Source: Phallusia fumigata
Taxonomy: Eukaryota; Chordata; Ascidiacea; Phlebobranchia; Ascidiidae
Assembly: GCA_008931825.1 (NCBI GenBank)
Contig: QXVZ01033815.1
Location: 1 to 24,230, forward strand
Direction: 5' to 3'
DNA: 24,230 nucleotides
The first letter of the stretch is position 1; every line of letters begins with the position of its first letter. The notes beneath the pieces were generated by a model. It worked only from the letters and a program-made list of their open reading frames with translations. It made no database searches and had not been told where the DNA came from. Positions 1-10,300 of the stretch are shown piece by piece. A program made the position numbers and the translations under genes.

Positions 1-301
1 GATTTTTGTACGATGTTTAAATTCTGAAAAAAAGTCCTCAGAGCATTGCGTTTAGTCAGGAGTTCCGGCGTCGTGCACGCCTCTGCATGCTGAAAACTAA
101 AAAATGGGCGCTAAAATTTCGCACCTACTGTAAATTGGGCACAAATAATTTGAAAATGCAAGTTACTTATTTCAAAAAATCGACCGAAAAAGAGGAGGAC
201 CTGTTTTTCTTCACTTAAAATTTACACTCGCCACAATATTACGCAATAATAAGATAAGGTACGCGCACATTTTCGAAAAAATGGTAATGCATTTCGGCTC
301 A

Positions 302-324
302 TGCACATTTCTAAAAAATGTGCA
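302..324. repeat. Short perfect inverted repeat
   Basis: The arms TGCACATTT (302-310) and AAATGTGCA (316-324) are perfectly complementary around a 5-base loop. A related GCGCACATTTTCG motif lies just upstream near 263. No function can be assigned. Confidence 0.5.
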
Positions 325-1646
325 CAAAATTTGCACGCGCATTTTTACGAATACATGGTACATTCCATGTTGCGACAGACGGACACAGCGTCCACATCTG
401 AATCAGTTTTGTGCTGTGTTCAAGTCGATTTTAGTAACACGAGACTTTGGTTGAAACCAGTGTTTGGGGCTCTTAGGCGTGCGTGCGTTGTTTGACTGAT
501 TTGTTGGCATGCTTCAATGTTTACTATATTGGTGTTCAGCGATGCGGGTGCTGATGTCTGCACGTTTTTCTCCCACACAAACATGTCGATACAGGACTAA
601 AAACGATAGAGGGTCTCTACGAGCATTTACTTATCCAGTTTATATATCTCAAGAATTATGATCAGATTTTTTTCTTGAAAGCATAACTGCCAGAGCACTT
701 GTATGCAGTGAATACATTTTATCGCAAACATTTGGGAATAATTTTATGCAGTGAAGATGACAACAACGATTGTCGAACCGTTTGCAAAAAATGTATTTAC
801 TATGATCAGATTAGTGTTTAGTTTTTTAGTAATTTGCCTGAATTAGGCAGTCAATGTCAATTCAGGCTTTTTAACAAATTGATTTGAAAGCAAGTTCTTT
901 GCATAACAGGGGGTTCAAACACTTATCAGTTTATTTAAACGATTAAAATTACCGTCTGCACCCTTATAATGAGATGCCTACTCAGTATTGGCTAACGAAT
1001 CTAAGTCAAGTCGCTGGCGTTTCGGGTAAAATGATCGTAATTTGTTGTTTAAAAACTGGTAAACAAGGAATTACAGGTTGTGTGGTTAATACCTACGGCC
1101 AATATGTGGTTAGGGTTTAACTGCCGTCTTTCGAGATGTTAGTTTTTGGTGCAAATTTCGACGCAAAGTATTCGTCTAAAAACAGGTCTATAGGCGACGG
1201 GCACTTTTGGACGTTAATCTCTCCGCCAGCCAAACACGTTTTAATGTGGGTCCAATTTCGACGTCTACGGAATTTGCCGTAAAAATGCAACAGAATTTGG
1301 TCACTTGTGAACAAGCAAAAATATTTTTACGTCCGTCTAACGTCCATTTAAAGCAAAATTTAAACAAAGTAAAATGTTACTCAACCGTTTCGACTGGTCG
1401 AAGTCCAATCGAACTCTGGCTGTGGGTCATTCAATACTACAGATTCCGGCTTCATGTTCGCTTCTGCAAAAATTAAAAATTGTTTAGTTTTGAGGGTTTT
1501 TTCGCTTGGTGAAAGAAACACAGCGGAACAGTGGCACTAATTCAATCCCCAAGTCTTAGAACGTAGTGGAGCAAAAAGGAGAGGAGTATAGTTGATGGAT
1601 CACAGTTAAATGCGCTGCAACTACACCGTATAAATGTTGGTAAGGC

Positions 1647-1902
1647 CAGAGGTCCCACACCCACTGGTTCCAAACTGGGTTATCCTCGTGAGGATTTCCT
1701 CACAAGGAAGGCGTTTAAAGAGTCAAGAGAAGGAATTTCCACTTTGTAGTCAAAATATTTGTGATAAGTGCATATTTTCTGAGACAGAGCAGTTGTTCGA
1801 AACCTTTATCACTACTTTATATAACTTCTTGTGCAAAAGGAGGAACGAAAAGTCTCAAAATATGCAAAGCGAGGATTGCATCAAAAAAGGTTGGAACCAC
1901 TG
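1647..1902. mobile_element. hAT-like MITE, CAGTGGTTCC family, copy 1
   Basis: The left end reads CAGAGGTCCCACACC and the right end GGTTGGAACCACTG, which are imperfect terminal inverted repeats. Internal blocks such as the TTTATCACT(ACT)..CTTCTTGT segment, AAAGGAGGAAC and AAAAAAGGTTGGA recur in the element at 22618-22841, so this is a repeat family. It is about 256 bp with no transposase. The flanking 8-mers do not match, so the copy is old or its borders are slightly off. CAGTGG-type ends suggest a non-autonomous hAT element; that is inference from the ends alone. Confidence 0.55.
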
Positions 1903-2850
1903 CCCTGAAAGTAAATGCATACAAACGCGTTGTTGTACTGACTCTGTTAGCCCAAAATCTGTTGGGACCAAGAAACGTCATTATTTCGATTCATTAAAAA
2001 TTATCTCGACCGGTCCGGTTGTGGGGTTTCCCCTGTTTTGAGAAGTATTAAACGCACGTGTGCTTCTGTCAAAAGGTTACTTCAGGTCACATCTGCGCAA
2101 GACGGAAAACCCGCAGCAAAAGAAACATGCAACTAAAGGGAAAACTGAAATGCTCAGCTTGCAATGTTAAATGTAGTACAAACAGGTCTTGCCAAACGAA
2201 TGTTGGCAGGATTGTAGTTAATTATTAGCCATTTTTGTCAGGAAATATTTCTTTATGGCTAAATGTGCAAACCAATATATATCATCAGAGGTGTTTGGCT
2301 TTCAAACACATGTGGTGACTCTAACTGTGACAGCAAGGGTATTGGTCCATCACAATTTGAAGTGGTGACCTTTATTTTCAGGTTAAATCTTTTTTCAGCA
2401 AGATTACACCAATACAATGGGTATTTATGTTGACAAATGCATATGCACCAGACAGCTTGGCTATGACTGCAGTCATTTAAAGTATACTGTTTGAAACTAA
2501 GAAATTTGAAACAGGATTATGTAATCAGGTTAAACAGGTTAGTCTGTGTCAGTTTTTGAAAGACAGACAAAACCTGTGAAACATCAGTAATCTAAAGTTT
2601 AAGTTAGTCAAGTCAAATATTTGTACTAAATGCACTTGTATAGAGTGCTGTTGTTGTAATCATGAAAAAGTATTTTCCACACATGCAAGGAATGTTGGTT
2701 CATGTGTTTTGCGACCATGAACTTCAATAGAAAGGGAATAAAACTAAGCCACTAGTAGCTTTTTTGAGTTTAATTTTAAAGCTTGTTCCAAAATCACAAT
2801 ATCTGCAAAAGGCATAATTTTGAATCAATGCCAGTATTTCACGTCATATT

Positions 2851-2858
2851 TCTTCTAG
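2851..2858 (+). other. Possible spliced-leader or 5'UTR acceptor of the SLC19 gene
   Basis: A pyrimidine-rich TCTTCTAG lies 28 bases before the ATG at 2887. Ciona trans-splices a short leader onto many mRNAs at such sites, so this could be the outron acceptor. An ordinary 5'UTR intron would look the same. cDNA ends would decide. Confidence 0.35.
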
Positions 2859-2886
2859 TTTTGATGTGACATATTATAACTGAATA

Positions 2887-5800
2887 ATGGATGCAGCAAC
2901 TATAGACAAGGCTTGGATAAAGCCAACGCTTTTGCTGTGTACTTATGGATTTTTTACCTACGTCAAGCCGTCAGAGCCCTTTCTCACTCCATATTTGATG
3001 GTAAATAAGACCAAATTAAGTCATAAATGAGAACATTGTTGTTTGTTAAAGCTTTTTGATTTGAAAAACAGTTTGCTTTGTTTAGAGATTTTACAGACCC
3101 ATATATTTAATTGCAATGTTAAATTTGATTTAAAAAAATATATTTAGTTATTGTTGGTGTATGTAAGGTTTTGGTAAAAAAAATTAATTGTTTTTTGCAC
3201 ATTGAAAAAAGTTTTTAACCAAATCAAGACAATCAATAAAAGACTAACGAAATTTTTTTTTTAATTTCATCAGAACATTAGGCAGGTGTTTGCATCAAAC
3301 AGAAACTGATATCAAGCACACTGACATGTAACACCATTCTACGCATCCAAACAATTAAAACACAATTTTATATTTTAGGGCCCAAGGAAAAATCTGACAG
3401 AGGAGGAAGTTGTGAATGCAATTTATCCCGTTTGGATTTATTCCTACCTTGCTCTGTTGTTGCCAGTGTTTCTTCTTACCGACTACGTCAAATACAAGCC
3501 TGTCATCGTCTTACAAGGACTGGGGTGGGAAATAATAAGTTGTCTGCACATAAAACAAACAAAATTAACGGTTCAGTATTTACTACTATTATCAATTACT
3601 GACCGAACATGTTGCTAAAATCCTTTAGAAAAAAACAAAGCACTTTCATAGAACAAGTTAGTTTGATTAAAAACTACTATCAAAATCAAGACAGAACAAA
3701 TTAATTTTATACCAGATATGTTTCTTTCAGGTATATATCTTGTTGGCTGTTGCTTGTTTTTGCACAAGGAGTTCCTCTGATGCAGTTGATGCAATTTTGC
3801 TATGGAATAGCAACAGCTGGTGAAATTGGATACTATTCCTACATATATAGGTTCATGGCAATCTTATAAACGTAGTGTTCCAGTTTACAAATTATGTCAA
3901 ATGGCAATGACTTTGCACCAATGTATTGGATTATAAACTCATAAAATAGCTGTCATGCCATGAATATTTACATTGCATGCCACCACCCATGGCATACATG
4001 GTTTGCCAACACCTGAAATATGCATGGGAATTTTTTTACATAGACAATACTTAAGCAGTGCTCCACAACCTTTTTTCATTGACGTCACTCTTTTAAACTT
4101 TCAAAATTTGGCAAAACAACTCAACCTGTGTTTTTGCACCAGGACAGCTTTTCAAATGTGATCATATTCTACTGTGACGTTATAAAACATCATAAATGCA
4201 CAATGGGTATCCTAAATAGAGTTTGGATTAACGAATTGCCGAGCAGTTGTAACTTTTTAACTTGCCATGGCTAAAATTACTTTGTTTTTAAAAAAGGTTT
4301 GTTAAGGTACAGTAATACTGTGCCATACCTAGCATCATTTCATGGCACACCTTAGCGGAGCACTGCTTATAAGCATTGACTTAATGTTATTTTAACCACA
4401 GCATCGTGAAACCAGAGCATTACCAGCGTGTGACGTCCTATGTTCGAGCCACCACCTTATTCGGTCTTTTCTTCGCATCACTACTTGCCCAACTTTTGGT
4501 GTCCCTGGCCAATTTGGATTACTATTATCTCAATATTATGTCACTTGTAAATGTGACAATTGGTTTCTTCATCGCTTTGTTTCTTCCGATGCCAAAAAAT
4601 ACACTCTTCTTTTTTGCTGAGTCTAAAAATGCGGAAAACACAGATGCAGGGACATCTTTTTCATCACTTACAGATCCAGCAAAGACAAATGTTGGTAGTT
4701 TGCCAGTACCCCAATGTGTTTCAAATGAAAGTTTGTGTTAACCTTTTATGGAAGCTTTGGCTAATATAATGGATGCAAAGCATAACATTCTGCTTTTTAT
4801 GTGGAGCTTAATAGATCACAGCAATTTACTTACATGCTTTAGGTAAGTGTTGTGTTTTACATTGATAGAACCCACTCACAAAAGCAGCAACTCCGAACTG
4901 GATGATTGTGTTGAAAAATTTATGGATGGACGGAAAAGATTGCTACACAAATGGTGTGCTGCTTCGATGGTCAGCATGGTGGGCTCTGTCGACGTGTGGA
5001 TGGCTACTGGTCATCAATTACATACAGAACCTGTGGGAAACAATTCAGTCAAGTGATCAGGGTGAAATATACAATGGAGCTGTAGACTCTGTTGCTACTG
5101 TCCTAGGTATGAGTTCTGTATAATTTCTTCTGTCTAGGATACAGGTTACTTGAGAAAAAAAACCTCTTGTAAGTCGTTGTAAATAGTGAGTTAGGGCATT
5201 TTAGGTCATTCAAACAATTAAAGCCTAAAAACGATTTCACTAGTATCCATATGCAACCAGTCCATTTAACAGCAGAAGTGTTTTGACAAATACTATTTTT
5301 ATGGATTCAATTGCAGAGAACTGTTTTTTTTATTTTAAAGATCACCTTAACAGTGTTATATATTGACACATGACTTACATAAATGTTGAATTTTTTGTTC
5401 CAGCAAAAAAACTACATCTCTGTATTTTACTTGAAAAACCAGTATCGTTTATTTTGTTCAACAGGGGCCTTGGGAGCATTTTCAGTAAGCTACATCAAAA
5501 TTAACTGGTCCACATGGGGAGAGCTGGCCCTTGGTGTTTGTTCCCTGTTTAAGTTTGGTCTCCTTATGTTGATGTATTGGACGGAGAACATATGGGCTTG
5601 TTATGTTGCCTACATAGTTTTTATCTTCCTTTATAACTTCGTCATCACAATTACACAGTAAGTTAAATAAGGTAATGTCACTTTTAATTTATTGTTCTGT
5701 GCATTTTAGGTTAACACTAACAAATGTTTCATATTTTTACCAACGCTACCAAAAAACAATATTCTAAAATAGCTTAATGTTAAGCAACCTATATTTCAGG

Positions 5801-6892
5801 TTTCAGTTGGCTGTTGGTTTAACAACACAAAGGTTCGCTTTGGTTTTTGGTGTAAATACATTTGCAGCTGTGGCACTCAATACAGTTCTAACAATCATAC
5901 TCATTGACCGTGCAGGCCTTGCACTGAACGTGGAAACACAGTTTATCATTTACAGGTAAAGTTTGGCAAACAAGATACATTTAGTTTGTACTAAAATGGT
6001 TGGGCATTCCATGCCAACTTGCTGTATTGTGCTTACCTGAGCAAAAATTAAAGCAACAATGGTTACAACATCATATTTGCCATTAACATACAACATAAAA
6101 TTTTAGTGTAAGGGTTTTAGCATTTTCGCTTGCAATAACTGACATTACATTTTTGGTAGTGGATTTCTATTTGGGCAGATTTTTTTTATCAAAAATGTGC
6201 TAACAACACCAAAGTTTTGCATTTTCTACCCCATATTTAATGTGACAGCATAAAAATAATTAGACCAAGTGTTTTACAAGACAGTTGTCCTTGTAAATAA
6301 TACAAAAACTTGGTGTTTGTTTTATGTATCACAAAATGTGTACTTAACATCTTCCAATGTGAATTTTAATTGGACGACATTATAACCATAAGCAATCCAT
6401 TATTGAATACTAAGGTTAATCTTGGGATACCCCACTAGAATATGTGCACCATGTAGTAGGCAGTGCCTGGGTTGCTCCGGTGGTAGAGCATCAGCCCTAA
6501 ATAGGTTCCGTCATCAGTTCCATGTTTAGGAAGCCGACTCAGTTTCATTTAACTCCCTAGGTCTGGTGTACTGTAGCTTAAAAGGAGATTTTCAAGCTCA
6601 AAAAATAAACAGGCAAAGCATGCTTGCAATTGTTTACTTAAGTGACTTTTTACTTAAGTGAGCAATTATGAATTACTAGGTGTTTACGATTTGCACCCAT
6701 GATAAATAGTAATGTTTGAGTAAAAATCCTTGAACAGTCAACACCTAAATGCTACTTTTATTTTTCAGTGGATATTTTGGAGTAATTTCCATTATATTCC
6801 TGGGACATGGAATATATTATTTGGTCAAGAACGGATGTAGTAACAAGCCTCAAACTGACACTAACCAGGCGTCTGAAAATGCAGAAACATGA
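2887..6892 (+). CDS. SLC19-family thiamine/folate transporter, 8 exons
   Basis: Exons: 2887-3000, 3379-3524, 3731-3850, 4402-4694, 4888-5106, 5465-5657, 5800-5955, 6769-6892. Together they are 1365 nt, in frame throughout, giving 454 aa and a TGA, close to the usual 450-600 aa of the family. The start has A at -3 and G at +4. Family landmarks seen: [11 protein letters not shown] in exon 1, [11 protein letters not shown] at the exon 2/3 join, [12 protein letters not shown] opening the sixth-helix region, [14 protein letters not shown] across exons 5/6, NIWACYVAY, and [13 protein letters not shown] in exon 7. The family has 12 membrane helices and carries thiamine, folate or related cations/anions across the plasma membrane. 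The second half looks closer to SLC19A2/A3 (thiamine) than to SLC19A1, but substrate is not proven. The exon 2 donor is placed inside a longer open frame because only that join continues the family alignment. The exon 4/5 join is the least certain. Confidence 0.9.
4056..4365. mobile_element. Short hAT-like MITE in SLC19 intron 3
   Basis: The left end CAGTGCTCC (4056-4064) is mirrored by GGAGCACTG at the right end (4357-4365). The flanking 8-mers are TACTTAAG and CTTATAAG, only partly alike. The 310-bp body has no coding capacity but contains an internal GGTACAGTAATACTGTGCC palindrome. Assignment to hAT rests on the CAG..CTG ends and possible 8-bp duplication. Confidence 0.45.
6466..6600 (+). 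mobile_element. tRNA-derived SINE fragment in SLC19 intron 7
   Basis: A degenerate tRNA-like head (GGTTGCTCCGGTGGTAGAGCA, A-box-like) is followed by a tail containing GGTCTGGTGTACTG. The same kind of tail, GGCCCGGTGTACTG-like, follows the better preserved tRNA-like head at 8815-9000. The B box is barely recognisable, so this copy is old. It is not a working tRNA gene. Confidence 0.55.
6624..6670. promoter_or_regulatory. Paired ACTTAAGT palindromes in an inverted repeat
   Basis: Two copies of TTTACTTAAGTGA lie 20 bases apart, flanked by AATTG and CAATT so that the whole block forms a near-perfect inverted repeat of about 17-base arms. CACTTAA/TTAAGTG matches the general recognition core of NK2-class homeodomain proteins. 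That function is inference; the block may also be a simple repeat remnant. Confidence 0.25.
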
Positions 6893-7130
6893 ATAACAGA
6901 AAACATAACAAACATACATGCTTTAAAAGGCCAACATTGTGTATGTTTATGGTCACTCACTCCTGTTCCTGGCTAACTTGTATACTTTGATTCCTCTGTC
7001 ATACTAAATTGACTAATGGTTTCTAAACAGAAAACTTATTTTGGTGATTTCACACACACATAAATGGCCTGCACAAATATGCAAAGCTTTTCCAAAGCAA
7101 ACGTTCCCTCAATGCTTTCTTTAATAGTGC

Positions 7131-7139
7131 TTTATTAAA
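7131..7139. terminator. Overlapping poly(A) signals of two convergent genes
   Basis: On the minus strand AATAAA (7136-7131) overlaps the stop codon of the NLR terminal exon by one or two bases. On the plus strand ATTAAA (7134-7139) is the only hexamer-like signal I found in the 250 bases after the SLC19 stop. The two overlap, so the 3' ends of both transcripts would meet or cross here. Confidence 0.45.
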
Positions 7140-7308
7140 ATGGTGGTGCTGTTAAATTGTATATAGTAGCAAGGATGACAGTATAGTATAGTATGTTGGT
7201 TTGATCTGCAGTGTAAATCACCAAAGGCGTGGTCCTGTGGTACGGTATGCCCTTCTCAAAAGGTTTGTGCTCCCCACAATTCAATATTAGCTGTGTCATA
7301 CTGCCGTC
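7135..7308 (-). CDS. Probable terminal exon of the NLR gene
   Basis: A pyrimidine-rich stretch ending in TACAAG precedes an open frame of 57 codons that joins the last LRR exon in phase 0. It starts DGSMTQLILNCG, which echoes the LRR exon opening MTMLSLPGN, then loses the repeat pattern and ends in APPF and TAA. AATAAA overlaps the stop. Nothing in it matches a named domain. An alternative acceptor (after TGTGTAG near 7348) would pair with a longer version of the previous exon. Confidence 0.5.
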   Translation of the reverse strand, partial: DGSMTQLILNCGEHKPFEKGIPYHRTTPLVIYTADQTNILYYTVILATIYNLTAPPF

Positions 7309-10300
7309 CTTGTACATTAGGAAAGAAATCACCCAGTTAGAAATGGCTACACAATATAGCATCATTTTAGAGTATTGAGCTTGATTTCTACTCGTTGTGC
7401 TATATGCAAGTTTTTTTTACAATAACATTGTTTTGNACTGATGACACAACTCCATGACCATATCTACCAGCTGTGAAAGTTTCAACCAAATCCGCCAAAC
7501 ATTTCATGCCAAAGTACATAGACATAGTGCAGGGAAATATTTCACCCTTTTGGGGGCTAGCGGGGTAACCATTGGGGCTATGGGGTCAATCGAAAAGGAC
7601 GACACACCGCCTTGACCATATCTACCAGCTGTGAAAGTTTCATCCAAATCCATCAAACATTTCATGCCAAAAGTGCGTGGACAAGCTCCAGGGTAGAAAA
7701 AAGAAAAAAAAAGGAAAAAAAAGAAAAGAAAAAACAAACAAAAAAAACAAACAGAGTGAAAACAATATGTGTCCCCATCAGGAAGGGGACCCATAATGAC
7801 AGTATGAACCAACAGGCATACATTGTGCAATTTGATGTCAGGCCACTTGGATTTGATCATTTCACCAACCCACACGAACAAAAAAATGCTGAAAAATCGA
7901 CGCCTATGAATACAATATATGCAATGCATAAATAGAACTCAAGTAAAAAAAGATATTCTAAGTCTATTTTTGTTCCTAGTCAAGGATTAACTGATACAAT
8001 TACATAAACTACATTGAATCAGGTTTTACATTGACAATATATTTACTTAGGTGATATAAACATTGCACTCTACCCACCGCGGAATGATTGGCCTCGAGTA
8101 AAGCTTTGACACCAACTGATGTTATGCCATCTTTGGGAACCCAAAGCAATTCAAGTTTGTTTAAACAACCAGACAGAGCAACTGCCCCTTCATCGCCAAA
8201 CTTGTTGCCAGGAAGCGACAACATGGTCATCTGTAAAAAAACAGTAACAACTTATAAGTTCCGCAATGCCAATTCACATACAAAACAAGGATTTACATTT
8301 GCTACATTATTTACATTTGGTCCAAAGTTACTTAAGTGTACCATGGTGAGATTGTTTCCCCACAAAAAAAGTTGTAGATTAGTTGAGGGGCACTGTGATG
8401 TGTGAATATATGTACAGAACAGTAGCAGATTTTTTTAATTAACTTTGCATGAATTGGTCAATTTAATAATAGAGTTGGCGGAAATGATTTTATCAAACTA
8501 TGACACACTCTGCAAGCTTTAGAGAGCTAGAAAGTCAACTGCTGGGTCAAACACATAAAACAATGCAGCACAATGGCAATTAGGGCATATTGTACAAAGT
8601 ATAAAATTCTGGCTATAACTCAGTATAATGCCTATTGCAGGTCTAGCATACTGCGATTCATGCATGAGTGTGCCATTATCGTTGGCCTACATAAAAGTTT
8701 TAGGGCTGATCATAGTGTCAAATATGTGCATCCATATAATTCACAGTTGAATACAATAGCTGACATGCACAGCAGGCAGCAGTGATTTGACTTTCGGCAG
8801 GATTACCACCGAGCATGCATAGCTCAGTTGGTGGATCGCCAGTCCCTGTCATGGGTTCAAATCCCACCGTAGGCTAGATATCTAGCCATGCCTTGCTGAC
8901 TGGAAATGCTTTGATGGGAGACTACGATTCGTTATAATTCCCCTTGCGGGCCCGGTGTACTGCGATACAAACTATAAAATTCAGACATTGTTTTTGCACT
9001 GATGTACCATTATCGTTGCACAAACGTTTTGTTAGTGCTGCATGCAATATGAAAAAGGTTTACTCTTTTCTGACTAGCGGGGTAACCACAGCGGCCAAGA
9101 GGTCATAAGAAACAGAAAGCACACCTCCATGATCATATCTAACAGCTGTGAAAGCAGCATTTTTATGGCAAAAGTGTATGGACTACAAAAAAAGGTAAAA
9201 AGAAGATAGAACTTTACAAAGACAACAAGACAGTATACTATAAAATGGGGGTCTCAAACTCAAATGTCATCGAGGGCCATAAAAAACTTTAAAGTAACTC
9301 AAGGGCTACACTATGGAAAGTTGTGCTGCAGTAATTTTGCAAATGTCAATCACTACGCTTGCTCTTTTTATCAGCATAGGTAATTTGCAATTTCGCACAA
9401 TTTTTTTTTGGATACAACTATCATGCCTCTTTAATACTGATAGACCAAAACAAGCCGATCAACAGAAATATAGCAAAGTAAGAGTCGGCTGTGCAGCCAC
9501 CTTTAGGCCTATTTATAAGGGACAATGGCACTTCAGTGACGCAACAAATACAATAGTTGGTTTTTATCAGTTAGTGCTAGTACACCTTTATCCCTAAAAC
9601 CTTGCATCTATTTCTAGCTATTTGTACTTCGGAATAAATGTTTTATGTTGACTCTCTGGGAGGCACTTTAATCGGCCTCAAGTGAAACAAATCACTGGAA
9701 CTTTTAAAATGCTTCGTGGGCCACACAAAAAAATGTGGCGGGCTGCGGGCTGCGTGTTTGAGACCCCTGCTATAAAATATAAAACAACATGAAAAGTTTT
9801 CAAATATAAATGTACATACCGTTTTTTCACGAGATTTCGTCTCATTAGACAAAATTTTTACACGGTCATCATTTATATCAGAGTTGTCAATACAAAGTCC
9901 TTGTGTCTTGTGAACACATTTGGCAAGCAGTAGAAAATTAGCAGTAGAACCAATTGTGTTGCCACCAATACTTAATACCTTCAACTGTTTAAGTATATTT
10001 AAACATAATGCTTAAAACTACCTTAGTTTTAGAAAAAAACTTTGGTAACAAAATAAAGAATAGCTATAGAATCATATTCTCCAAAAAAAAAGCATAATCA
10101 GATTATTTCACAAATGTAAAATTAACTATATTTTTTATGTGACTTTTAATGTCCTTTTTTTGCATAAGTTTGTTACAACTTGAATCAACTAGTAATGATA
10201 TGCAAGCATATTTACATTTTTGGGATTGGCACTCAAGCATTTATGCTGACGAATAATTATGATAAATTCCAATGTAAATCAAAGCAGGCTTGGTGTCTGC

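Larger units (their letters stand above)
1..2857. other. Gene-less left flank with decayed repeats
   Basis: No convincing coding exon was found on either strand. The open frames here (64-135 codons) lack family motifs and consistent splice sites, and the longest (1634-2041) runs through a MITE. The stretch 1-1500 has more CpG than the rest of the window. It carries a diverged direct repeat (about 66-112 and 1443-1488, sharing a TTCCGGC core and a CTCTGCA/CTTCTGCA core followed by an A-rich stretch) and a short perfect hairpin at 302-324. It could be the flank or promoter side of a gene to the left, but nothing seen here shows that. Confidence 0.5.

Noticed and set aside
1634..2041. 135-codon open frame on the plus strand
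   Set aside because: It covers a MITE with terminal inverted repeats and shows no domain or splice context.
3525..3618. Continuation of SLC19 exon 2 to the stop at 3618
   Set aside because: The peptide after LGW departs from the family, while splicing at 3524/3731 restores it exactly.
4847..5056. 69-codon frame overlapping SLC19 exon 5
   Set aside because: It is a shadow in another frame; the SLC19 frame carries the family motifs.
7504..7935. Open frames of 141 and 107 codons on opposite strands
   Set aside because: They run through the interspersed repeat and an A-rich tract, giving Lys-rich or Phe-rich low-complexity peptide with no homology pattern.
8820..8865. tRNA gene
   Set aside because: A and B boxes are present, but the anticodon arm does not fit in the space and a SINE tail follows.
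9313..9597. 94-codon plus-strand open frame
   Set aside because: It lies wholly inside the hAT MITE and shows no transposase motif.
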